Positions 12,772 through 23,689 of a stretch of 64,000 nt of DNA are shown piece by piece. The notes under the pieces were generated by a model. It was not told where the DNA came from and did not search any database. It saw only the letters and a program-made list of their open reading frames with translations. This DNA comes from Rhizopus sp. PT2906. Lineage: Eukaryota > Mucoromycota > Mucoromycetes > Mucorales > Rhizopodaceae. The stretch lies in the NCBI GenBank assembly GCA_025529335.1, contig JAMYHX010000022.1, forward strand, positions 124,001-188,000, in the 5' to 3' direction. The first letter of the stretch is position 1. The number at the start of each line of letters is the position of its first letter. The position numbers and the translations under genes were made by a program.

Positions 12772-13017
12772 TTACCACTTGGTACGTTCCCAGCGATTGT
12801 TATATTTTTGGTTTAATGCAACCAATTTGACTTGTTCACCGTCTTTGATATCTTGCCATGGATAAGGGTTCGTCTTATGGTTCCAAGCTACATCAGGGGC
12901 TTTGGCTGCATGAACGCCGACATAAGCAGCACCACCTAGAGCACAAGTAAGGATACCAATCAAAGGATAGATTTCAGGCTTTTTAGATTTCTTGAGGAAA
13001 GTACCGAGAGAAGACAT
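12772..13017 (-). CDS. B12D / MLRQ-subunit-like (NDUFA4 family) small membrane protein
   Basis: Small 81-aa protein with one predicted transmembrane helix (IYPLIGILTCALGGAAYVGV), followed by PDVAWNHKTNPYPWQ and a basic tail ending in WERTKW. The helix plus PDV.W....NP.PW pattern is that of the B12D/MLRQ family, small inner-membrane proteins associated with respiratory complex I or IV. The ATG at 13017 gives a normal family length; upstream in-frame extension has no support. A donor-like GTGAGT at ~13077 suggests a possible 5' UTR intron, but I find no acceptor before the ATG. Whether it belongs to complex I or IV cannot be told from sequence. Confidence 0.82.
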   Translation of the reverse strand: MSSLGTFLKKSKKPEIYPLIGILTCALGGAAYVGVHAAKAPDVAWNHKTNPYPWQDIKDGEQVKLVALNQKYNNRWERTKW

Positions 13018-14327
13018 TGAGTTATTTGATAATAAACAAAATACAAAAAGAAGGGGACTCTTTCTTATATACTCACCTGGGCTCAAGATAAAAAAAATCA
13101 TACCATGCTTCATTGACCATCATGGTTCCTGATTGTGGAGAAAATTATCATTTTCATCACACCATTTTCTTTAAACATCTTTGAAGTGGCATGATATAAA
13201 GTAAAATATTTCGATTTTATTGGCTAATTGATACCACACCAGGAAAAAAAAAAAAGATTGCGCCCGTGAATGAATAAGGATATGGTAGTCACGAGACAAT
13301 AAAGCAGTAAATGGAATGCATTTACTTGATATTTCAAGCTGCAGCTGCCTTTTCATCATTTTATATAAACGCTTTATTGTCATCCATACACACATGCGGC
13401 TTCATTTTGCCAAAGCTTTATTTTAATGCACTTTATTGTCCACTCGAGGCTTGTGATCATCCAATATGGGCATATAGGCTGCAGACCTCTTTGTTACTCT
13501 CTTTCACCGCATAGCACACACACTATCACCTTAATTAACTACTCATATAATCTAGATGTCAACTTTAATTGTATAATAATTACACTTTATAACTAAAAAG
13601 TTTGTTTACATCAAGTGTTGAACAAACAATCTTAAACTTTTTTGTTTTCTTCCTTGGGGAACAATGTGCGCAGCAGAGACCTTAAATGACTGTTATTATT
13701 ACAACTGTAGTTGCCTTTAGTCGCGAATTTGCCCTTTTATTCATAGCTACATTAGCATCTTTCAATCATCCATACAGGCACTTTGGAGAACGATGATGGA
13801 AAACAACTTCGATAAAACAAAGGGGAAAGAGAGAGGGGGGAAAGGGGCTATATCCTTCTTCTTCATACAACTTTTTTTGCTTTTTAGCATGCGTGAGTAT
13901 TTTATTTTAAAAAGCAGGCTTTTTAAGATTCAAGGAACTTGTAAAAAAAAAAACTTCATTAATTTCATTTTCATATGTAAACAAGGTTTTTTTTTTCAAC
14001 ATTGTCTTCTTTTACTTTTGTTACACAAGTGACAAGTGCTACAAGCAAAGTAGTAGCAAACACTTTATTCATCATGAAGCACTTGTCGGATCACTCCTTT
14101 TTTGTTTCTTTTTTCTTATTTCCTTTTTACAACTAAAAAATGCATGTCTCTTGGCAACGATTGCTAAGGCTACATTACATTGTACTACAGTACCTTTCTT
14201 TGTGATTCCCGAGATTATAAAATGATTGGCAATACAATCCCCGGAACGATAGTTTATTTATTTCCTTTTTCATTCCATACACCTTTCTTCCTTCTTTCTT
14301 TAGTTTGAATACCTGTCAGTTTATACC
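13018..14327. other. Intergenic, low-complexity AT- and T-rich
   Basis: About 1.3 kb between divergently transcribed genes (MLRQ-like on minus, LtrA on plus). Homopolymer T and A runs and CT-rich tracts just before 14328. Open frames here are low-complexity (for example 13793-14032) and I do not regard them as genes. Confidence 0.6.
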
Positions 14328-17300
14328 ATGAGTCACGATCCTCGAGGAGCTCAAGGTCCAACACTTAGAGGGCCCGGACGATCAGCAGATGCCAGAAGAT
14401 CTATCGTCGAGGTTGAAGAGGAGCTTGCAACGACCAGGTCGATCCATTCCGCTCGCTCTGCAAACGAAGCTAGATCCCTTCGAAGACACTCACACTTCCA
14501 ACACCACCCTCACCATCATAAGGATGTTATTGCCCCACTTCATGATCCTACAGGCAAACCCTTGAGACGACACGGAACGGAGACAATTGGTGATGTCCTG
14601 CTTCACCCCCTTAAAGAGATGAAGCTCCATCATCAACGTATGGAGGCTTATGAAAAGGAAAAGAAAGAGTGGAATGAAAAGCATCCAGAATCAATTGCCT
14701 CTGATAAAGATATAGAAGGCATGAAGGAAGAATCTATCATGTAAACGTGAAATAACTTATTCTTGGCCTTCACACTGACTTTACTTTTTTTAGTGATGAA
14801 GTACAAGTTAGATTGAGTAATTTTTAATAACCACTTTACTATAAATATACATTGACTCATTCTATCATAGCCGTTCATTTCCGTCATCTTGTGGGTAATC
14901 AAGGCTTTGAATTTACAGATGAACAGCTCAATACCTTGAAAGAACCTGTATGTCTATTTTTTTTTCTTTTTGTTCTCTAACTTATTCTCCTTTTTTTAGC
15001 TTGAATTAACAGAAGAAGAAATAGAACGACTAAAGCTAGTCGATGATATTGATGACTTTATAGACTTTTTAGAGAAAACAAAGCGTAACTTTTCAGTCAA
15101 GGTTCACAAGACTGTCAAGCTTAAAAAGAAGGACCTGTCTCGTAAAGACTTTTTTCATTTAACATTTAAACACCGCTGATTCTTGTTTTTCTTTTTTTTT
15201 TTTTTTAGGAGACAACAGTTCCGGTGACTTGGGCGACAAGATCAGCGAAATAGGTGATAAGCTCGATACCATTCTTCATCGTGACAGTGATGATACCAAG
15301 CCAAGGTCCATTACTACCCCACCTACTGAAAGCACGACTGAAGGTGATGGAATCGAACCATCCAAACCAACCATATCCACGGAAGATATGAAGCCTACGA
15401 TCATGACAACTTCGCCTGTGTCACCCAGTGCTCCTACAGAGCCAGCCAAGCCTAAACAGCAGATGTCTTCCAATCATTTGTCAGTTCCTAATGAATCAAA
15501 GGAAAATGAAAATTCTGATGATATCTTTATGGAACTAAATGAAAATGTTTACTTGCAAATCCAATACATCAAGATTACTGAAGAGCATACGCCCAAGAAG
15601 AGAAGAGCCATATTTATGTAAGATTGTTCTGATGCATATAATCTCGTTAGTAACTTTGAGTTTATACAGCGTCCCAGACCCTGATTTATCTGATGAAATT
15701 GGTGAAGAATCTTCAGCTACTTGGGTTGAGTTGCTTGGTGATGTGTTTTACGTAGGGTGGCTTAGGTATAAATCTCCATATTTCAGTTTTACTCAAATTC
15801 TAACTTTGTTCATAGTAACTTTACTCATTCTGCAGAGATCACCAGTTCAGATGGTATTGGAAAATACTTTGCTTGGTTTGTCGTCATGTGGTGGACTTGG
15901 TGTGCTAGTGCTCTGTAAGTTGACTCGAGATAAACCTTTTGGCAGGCCTGACATTATCTGTAGATACTCTTCTCGATATGATAGTGGTGATGTGACGCAT
16001 CACGTCTATAAAATCATTGAGCTGTGTGGTTTAGGTAAAGCCTCTTTCTTTTTTAAAAAAAAATGAAAAAACCTTATGTATACTTCTAGTTATCATGGCG
16101 GGTGCTAGCCCAAATTACCAAAACAATCCTAAATGGTTCATTATTGGCTACATCAGTAAGACTCTTGATTTGATAAAATACAGAATCACTCATGATAATT
16201 TCTCTAGTCATGAAAGCAGTCAACCTTGTACAATATTCAATTATTTTTATCGTATCACTCGGAGCACATTTCAAGTCGTCCCGTCGGCCTTTGGGTGCCT
16301 ATGTCGCAGCCAGTGCAATTTCGATTGTCTTGTGGGGTATTTCCCTCTTGTACTTACCTTCTGAGGGTGTTTCTGACGATGCCACGGCTGTGAAACGTTA
16401 TGTCCTTTGGTATATCAGTATTGGTTTAGAACTTATTGTGTACATGGTTTTACAGACCAATAGCCGCGTATCATTAGCAGCAAGTCATTTGGGAGAACGA
16501 TTTGGTCTGTTCACATTAATCATTTTAGGTGAAAACTGTATGGGCTTCATCTCTACTGTGGCCGAGCTGAATATGTCCAATAATGCTACCGAACCCAAAG
16601 CAATGTAAGCCAAAAACAGTATACAGAAATACATAAAGACTTAATATATTTTTCATAGGGCTGCCATCATGTTTAGCGTTGCCATCATCTTTTGCTACTT
16701 CTTTATGTATTTCGATGACTTTAGCGGAGAAGTAAATTTATTAGTTTATGGTTATCTTGTTGACTGACATTATGATTTAGTTTGTAGCCAAGACCAAGAT
16801 GAGCTCACTTTGGATGTACTTGCACTTTCCCTTGCATTTATTCCAAGTAGCTTTTGGAATTGCCTTGACTAGTTTGATCAAGAAAGTTATCTCTGATGAT
16901 GGAGGTGAAGCAGTGGCAGGACACGCTTCAAACACGACAGCAGAGCATGCTACTACTGTAGCAAGTCATATTGCTCGACTTGTAGCCAGTGAACATGGTA
17001 GTGGACATGACAGTGAACCTACCGAAAGTTTCCTGATCACATTCTTTTGGGTATCTGCTGGTCTTATCCTTTGTTTTAATGCCTTTATTAAATTAGTGAA
17101 TACGCCCATCAAAAGTGGTAAGATAAAGATGTAAATATCGTAGGGTCCACAAGTAACCAAATAGATAAAAATAGTGCACTATCGATCTTATATTATTTGT
17201 GGATCAAGAATCCTAAATGCCGTCATCTTCTTTGCTCTCTCAGTAACAACATTTCATCAACTTGAACCCTTGCCTATGATTTCTCTCTTGATGGCTTGTC

Positions 17301-17391
17301 TATTTGTTCAATGTAAGTCTTACATATCTCAAAAGGGAATATTCTAAACCTTATTTCTGTCATTTTAGCTGCAGTTGATTTATTAGATTAA
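14328..17391 (+). CDS. LtrA-family (low temperature requirement A) multi-pass membrane protein
   Basis: Integral membrane protein with a long hydrophilic N-terminal half and a hydrophobic C-terminal half. Checked exons include 14328-14740, 14794-14816, 14871-14947, 15000-15141, 15209-15617, 15670-about 15770, 15816-15914, 15964-16034 and 16090 onward, with the last coding bases 17369-17391. The LtrA domain starts at ATWVELLGDVFYVGWL. It continues with FAWFVVMWWTWCASAL, the hallmark HLGERFGLFTLIILGEN, and ends with MISLLMACLFVQS. The N-terminal ~380 residues are polar with a His cluster (HFQHHPHHH), a Pro/Thr/Ser-rich stretch and acidic segments; I recognise no domain there. LtrA proteins are named from a Listeria cold-growth locus; the biochemical role is unknown. 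Several terminal exons are inferred only from frame continuity. Confidence 0.88.
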
Positions 17392-17682
17392 AGCGGACAT
17401 AAAACTTCTGCATCCACACTCGTCAATTACGTAATGTCTTCAATTTAATGCTATCTTTTAATAAATTATAAAACGCGCTAAAACACGGGTCACAAAAAGG
17501 GGACCTTAAAACATGTGTAGATAAAACGAGATAGTAAAAGAAGCATAGTTTTATCGTCAGTTTAGTATTTGACAAATACATAAACAATAAAGCGAATGAC
17601 GTACCTTTGATTTATATCATGATAACCAACCTCGTTTTGGTTTAAACCATTCCATACCCCAGTAACAAATCATACTCAGCCT

Positions 17683-17690
17683 TATAAAAG
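17683..17690 (+). promoter_or_regulatory. Probable TATA box of the HAD phosphatase gene
   Basis: TATAAAAG lies 51 bp upstream of the ATG at 17741, with a CT-rich stretch between. The rest of 17392-17682 holds nothing recognisable. Confidence 0.5.
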
Positions 17691-17740
17691 GCCACTTTTG
17701 ACTTAGTCTTCTGCATCATAGCTTTCTTTTTCTCTTCAAA

Positions 17741-19001
17741 ATGTCTAACCCTACTACACCCGCTATTTCAACTACTCCTGCTGCTGACCTTGCTACTACA
17801 GATCAAACTCGCGATTTAGCAGCCAACTTTGCTGCTCAATTAGCTAGCCAAGGCACAACCACTCCAGGTTTTGCTTCAGAAGCTGCTGGTATCTCTGCAA
17901 GAGATTGGGCCTTGTTTAAGGATCCTGTTCTCCATAACGAACGTTTGGAAGCTATTCGTCAAAAGAAAGGTTATATTATTGATATGGATGGTGTCATCTA
18001 TCACGTAAGTTCTGTTTTATTCATGCTTGAATTGTGTGGGTATTTACCCTATAATAGGGTTCCAAACTGTTGCCTGGTGCAAAGGAATTTGTTGAATTCC
18101 TTCAAAAGAACAACAAAAAGTTCCTCTTCTTGACCAATAACTCTGCTCCCACTCCTCGTGAACTACAACAAAAATTACAACGTCTGGGTATTGACGTGAC
18201 TGAAGACCACTTCTTTACTTCTGGTCAAGCTACTGCATATTTCCTTGCCTCTCAAATGCCTGAAGTAAGAGAAACTAACTGTTTTTAAAACTAAATCTAA
18301 TCTTTTTTTTTTTGTATTAGGGTGGTACCGTTTATGTCATTGGTGAACCTGGTCTTGCTTATGCGCTTTATGATAAGGGTTTCTTCATGAATGATCATAA
18401 CCCCGATTATGTCGTTTTGGGTGAATCAGCTGTCTATAACTTTGAAAAGTTGACCAAGGCTGTTCAATTGGTTCAAAACGGTGCCAAGTTAATCTCTACC
18501 AACTTGGATGTCGAAACCTTGGACTCCTCAGGTCGTAAGATTCCTGCTACGGGTGCTTTCACTGCCTGTGTTGAATTGGTCACCAAGACCAAGGCTTTCT
18601 TCTGTGGTAAGCCCTCTGCCTTGATCATGCGTTATGCTCAACGTGTACTCGGTTTGAGTCGTTTGGAAACTTGTATTATTGGTGACCGTATGGACACAGA
18701 GTAAGTATATACATAGAAGGAATAAATAGCGCATGCTCACACGATTGTATAGTATTGTCGCTGGTATCAGTTCTGAAATCGATCCTGTCCTTGTCCTCTC
18801 TGGTGTCACTGAAATGAGTGACCTCAACCTGTTTGCATACCATCCCTTCGTCATTTTGGGTGGTGTTTATGAAATTCCTAGTGATGATGACAAGAACAAG
18901 TTGACTGATAGTGATCTTGAAGAGGCCAGTCGACGTGTAAGTTTAAGAATTATGGGTTTTTAAACATAGTCTCATATATTTTGTAGGCATCCTTCCTTTA
19001 A
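17741..19001 (+). CDS. NagD-like HAD-IIA phosphatase (4-nitrophenylphosphatase family)
   Basis: HAD-superfamily phosphatase, 349 aa. Exons 17741-18004, 18058-18264, 18321-18700, 18753-18936 and 18987-19001 join in frame. HAD motif I is YIIDMDGVIYHG (nucleophile plus acid/base aspartates). Motif II is FLTNNSAPT. The lysine motif is FFCGKPSALIM. Motif IV is IIGDRMDTD, completed across an intron. The IIA cap and the NagD-like stretch around ATGAFTACVE place it in the NagD/PHO13 group. Its natural substrate (nucleotides, phosphoglycolate or other small phosphates) cannot be chosen. The N-terminal ~75 residues are Ala/Thr-rich and probably disordered. The last exon encodes only four residues plus stop. 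Confidence 0.9.
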
Positions 19002-19623
19002 GAATATTTGCATTTTATCAAATTGTTTATATTTGTAAACATAGAAAACAAACAAAAAAAAGTCATTTGCATATAATATTGTTCCCATTTCAATCCTTTT
19101 TATTTGAATCCTTTCCCTTTGAATAAAAACTAAAAGATCCTTTTGTTTAAACTCAGATATGTTCGAATTCCTAATTTAGTTAAGAGTGTGACTATTTTAG
19201 TATCATCTCTTTCATACGCCCCGTCCTTCTTTTTCCGCATTCTTGTGATGTGCGCAGTGCACCAAGACTTGTATTTTTTCCTTTCGAAATAAAACCCCTC
19301 CACGAATATTTTTTTTTAAAGACAAGGTTGACATAACCTTTTGTAGAAACACCAAAGAAACTATAAAGTAAGTAATATAAACAAGCCTTCTTCCCCCCTA
19401 CTTTTATACTCTCTTTCTTGGTTCAAACCCTCATCTCTTAAAAAAGACAAGATGAGGGAAAAAAAAAAGAAAAAATTTTCTTTTTCTTACGTATAACTCT
19501 TTATTTCCTATTGTGGAACACAATGATGAAAGAAAGTGGGTCGTGGCTTGTGTTGATATTGATGACAACTTGTTTATACATGATTGAATAACCCCCTTTT
19601 TTCTATAGACACACACACATAAT
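19002..19623. other. Intergenic, T/A homopolymer-rich
   Basis: 3' flank of the phosphatase and promoter side of EAF1. No coding potential, RNA gene or repeat recognised beyond A/T runs. Confidence 0.55.
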
Positions 19624-22600
19624 ATGGATACAACAGATACACAGGTATATTTCATTCCTATAGTGTCTTTTTGATGATACTCATACAATGTAGCAAACAA
19701 TACAAAAGCTTCGTGATAATGCAGAGGAGGAAAGGAAAAAGAAGATTAGGTATAGTGTTATTGAATGATGACAACCATTAAACTAAAAACACACAAAAGG
19801 ACGATTATCTCACATAGAGAAATGTTGCTTAAAGAATTATTCACAATGACAGGCGAACACACAGATGAATCAGAAGGGTTTATGGCATTTTTAAAAGGAG
19901 CTGATGTTACCCAAATCGATCAAGACAAATGGAATGCTTATTTAGATAAATATAAACTAAGGTAAAATAAATATTAATAGTTACCTTACTCATATCTTTA
20001 ATATAGTAATATAAAATTATTCAAGGAAGAACTCATATCTTCACCATCAGAACAGCCACAGCAACCTCTTTCACCCTCAGTTTCGCCTTCTCGCAGAGTA
20101 GTTTCCCCTCCAGCAAGGATGGTCACAAGAGGTGTTAGTGGAGCAGTGCGGCCAAAGAGTGTGGATGAAATACTATCTAGTCTTGACGTAGGGAGCAAAC
20201 CCATTTTATTTCATTCTGCATGACGCATTCTAATTTATGTGTTTCTTTTCTCCTTTTTTTTTTTTTTTCTATTTAGCAAAAAGATTTGATGTTGTCGAGT
20301 CCAACAAAAGAAAAACCATCATCACCTTCTTCCAGACATTCACAGCCAACAACACCTTCCACAGATCGACCATTGCCATCAACATCCACAGTAGATCAAC
20401 AGCTATCATCTCCAGCCATCCCAATCAGCAACACAATTGATCCCAAAACAGCATCATCTCTTGTCTACAATGGCATCAAACTAGCTGACGCCAATACATC
20501 CTCTAAAACAAGCAGTATTGACCTATACGCATGGCAATTAAAGGCAACACATTTCCCGCTCTATAAACAGTTACAAACAGCTCGAAAGACATTAACAACG
20601 CACGATTGGATGCTTGCTCGTGACGAGTTAAAAGCTGTCAAGACGATTCAACGCATTGAAGCACTCAAGAAAAAGAATGGTTGGAGCTTGAGACAACTGA
20701 AGCGACACAAAGCACCGCCACGAGCCAAAACGCACTGGGACTCTGTTTTGGATGAGATGAAATGGATGCAGACAGATTTTAAAGAGGAACGCAAGTGGAA
20801 GATTGCCGTGGCCTATATGCTTTCTAAGGCAGTCATGGAGTGGCACTGGACAGATGATAAATCGACCGTGTGCATCAAGGTAAGCCACTGTGTCATCATT
20901 TGATATTGTCACATGAAACTAATATCAATAGACACGTATTCCGGAGCCAAAGGCACCCGTGGACGATATACCCTCACTCACAGACATGGATGTCGATCAG
21001 CAAAGACCCGAATTAGTACCAGATGAAGCCATGACTTCAGACGAACCCCTCAAATCAGATACCATGATGGGTACAGACGACATGAAGCAATCAGAACCTA
21101 TGGACATGACAGATGACGCGATGCCGACAACACCACCAATTGCTTCTCATGTGATCCAAGAATACAGATTCATTCTGAAAGAAATGGATCCAGATATTCC
21201 TGTCATCACCCTTTCCTTTGAAACCTCGGCCAACTTTAATCCAGACGCTCTGTTTCCCGATCTTTTGTTATATGAGCCTCCTAACCCTGAATTTAACGAT
21301 GTTTACTTTAACGAGATCGAGTTTAACAAAGTTACACCAGTCTCAAAATGGATGACAAAGCCCATCGCGCTCAAATCACACAGACAGATGACTCGTAAGC
21401 GGAGGGCAAATGGTGAAGAAATATTCTTTGCAGAGGAAGAAAAACCAGAAGTCGAACGATTGCCTCGTTTTGAACGCTATGATACTACGCCATTGATTTC
21501 ACGTAAAGTCTATATGAAATGATATTGCGTCCCTTTTCTAACTTTTATTTACTTAGCCTTATTTGCTGCTCCTACGAAAAAGCAAAAGGATTCGACAGGA
21601 GTTTCTCCTAGTCAACCACAGCCACCTTCAAATCGGGAGTACCTGCCTTCACCGCAGTGGTCAGAAGAGGACGATGTATGCCTTATCACTTGCATCCTTC
21701 AGTATTCATTCAATTGGGACCTTGTAGCTGACGCTTTCAATTCTGTGCGCTTACCCATTACTGGTGAGCGAAAGACGGCATTCGACTGCTATGAACGATG
21801 GAAACGCCAAGGTCTGACATCGAGCCAAGGGCATGTGAATGCTGCCTATGCTTCTCGTATCAAAAAAGAACTTAACCCAACACAAGCACAGCCTCCGACC
21901 ATCGTTCGCTTCGATTCGCCTCAGAAACGCCAGCGTCAACATAATTTGTTTGAAGCGATCAAAAAGACACAGCGCAAACGTGAGGAACTGGTCAAGAACG
22001 CGACATCTACAACTGCCCCTCCACCTAGACCCACGATCGAGACACATGGATTAAGCAGTACAGGTCAGCGCTTGCCTTCAGCCATGGAAATGAGTTTACA
22101 CAAAGCACAACGAGAGAGACAAATGGCCCAAGCTGTCTTGGAACAAAGACAACTATCAGCAGCCATCACGCTCGGTTCTCAGACACCGAATGTAAGTCTT
22201 TTTTTTTGTTTCCTTTAATTTTTTTTTTAAAACGAGATCAATAGGGTGCTCCTCGACCTTCGCCTGTCGCTGCTCCACAAGCAAGACCTACTCTTCCTGT
22301 GGGATCTCCTGTTGTCAATACGCAAGCACGAGCAACAGCTACGGCTGCTGCTGTGGCGGCAGCAGCAGCAGTAGGTATTACACCCACTCAAGCCAATGCT
22401 CGTCCACCACAAATACCTATTACAGCTCAAAATAATGTCACTGCGAATTTACCATTGAACAGATACCCAGCAGCGGCTCAATTACAATTATTACGACAGC
22501 AACAAATGGTTTTGATGGCAGCAGCGCAACAGCAACAGATGGCACAACAACAACAGCAGCAGCAACAGCAACAGCAGCAGCAGCAATTGGCACAGCAACA

Positions 22601-22769
22601 AATAAGACCTGGTAATGTGATAGCTGCAAATGCAGCAGGTACACCTCGATTATCTAATGCTTTACAAGCGAATGCCCAAACACAGCAGCTACAACAATTG
22701 CAACAGCAATTGATTCAACAACAATTACAGCAGCAGGCACAGCTTTTGGCTAGACAAAGACAACAACAA

Positions 22770-22805
<36 letters not shown>

Positions 22806-23349
22806 CAACAACAACAACATCAAGCCCAAGGTAATATATTATACATTATATATTGAAAAAAGAAGATTGATGAATATTCTAGTATCCGGCACACCTACAG
22901 CCAGTGGTAATGAGACCCCACAGGCATCACAAATGGCATCACCCATTGTTGCTCAGCAAAGTCCAACTCAGCAACAGCAACAACGACCAATGATGCAACC
23001 AAGCACAACGCCTCAGTCCTCACCACAACAATCGTTACCAACTCAACAACAACAGCAACAGCAGCAAGCGGCAGTTGCAGCTCAACTACAAGCAGCACAG
23101 GCTAATCCATTAATGTTTGCTGCTCAACTTGCTCAAATGGGGTATCCGATATCACAACTGGCACCTAACCAACAGTTGCAACTTCAAAGATATTTGGCTC
23201 AATTACAAATGAGAAATGCAGCTGTTGCCGCTGCGGCAGCCGCTGCAACGAATGGGAATACAGCCAATGTGAATAATAATGGCAATACGGTTAACAATGG
23301 GAGTCCAATTATCAATCAACAACCACCACCACCACCGCAACAACAATGA
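19624..23349 (+). CDS. EAF1: EAF1/VID21-like NuA4 scaffold (HSA and SANT/Myb domains)
   Basis: Platform subunit of the NuA4 acetyltransferase, here about 1,090 aa in nine exons. It starts MDTTDTQ at 19624. A short basic helical N-terminus precedes a Ser/Pro-rich linker. The HSA domain lies near 20730-20880 (HWDSVLDEMKWM, KWKIAVAYMLSKAVMEWHW) and binds actin/Arp4 modules. The SANT/Myb domain is near 21655-21740 (WSEEDDVCLITCILQYSFNW). The C-terminus is extremely Gln-rich with CAG/CAA runs. The exon starting at 20276 is entered through a GTAGGG donor at 20188. Stop TGA at 23347-23349. Tra1 and Arp4, its known partners, are encoded at the left end and at 53-54 kb. HSA plus SANT order is diagnostic; individual junctions were set by frame continuity. 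Confidence 0.9.
22545..22819 (+). repeat. CAG/CAA triplet tracts encoding polyglutamine in EAF1
   Basis: Two interrupted CAG/CAA tracts (22545-22587 and 22761-22819), with a third at ~23044-23065, all in frame in the EAF1 C-terminus. Mixed CAG and CAA codons argue for protein-level selection rather than pure slippage. Confidence 0.9.
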
Positions 23350-23626
23350 GATGAATAAATCTAAGCCACTTTGACTCTCTTTCTTTTAACTATTTAAAGT
23401 AATCTGGAGTGAAACCAACTTCCGAACTTAAAAATTTTTTGTCCTCAATATGTGGTGTATGGGTCGGAATAGGCTGATATAATAGGGCCAAAAAAAAATA
23501 ATTTTTTGGTTCTTTCTCTTTCTCTCTATCTTCTTTTTTTTCTTCCTACTTCGACGTTTATTCGCCGTTCATCTTTTTCTTATATTTTTTTTGTCTAATC
23601 TTCAATAACTTTTTGTGTGGATTTGA

Positions 23627-23689
23627 CAAATTAAACATATAAAAAAAACAAAAAAAATTCATAAAATAGATAAAAAACCCGAAATCATA
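23627..23689 (+). promoter_or_regulatory. A-rich 5' leader directly upstream of the PAB1 start codon
   Basis: The ~60 bases before the PAB1 ATG are strongly A-rich, with runs of seven to eight A broken by single C or T. A-rich leaders bound by the protein itself are the known autoregulatory device of poly(A)-binding protein mRNAs in animals. The sequence shows the tract; the regulation is inferred. Confidence 0.5.

Noticed and set aside
12944..12955. GTATCCTTAC on the minus strand as a U12 donor
   Set aside because: Lies within the MLRQ-like coding exon in a conserved helix; no branch element or acceptor follows.
13793..14032. 79-codon Phe/Lys-rich open frame
   Set aside because: Low-complexity translation of T/A runs; no motif or splice context.
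19411..19440. GGTTCAAACCC, a B-box-like sequence, as a tRNA hint
   Set aside because: No A-box or cloverleaf pairing around it.
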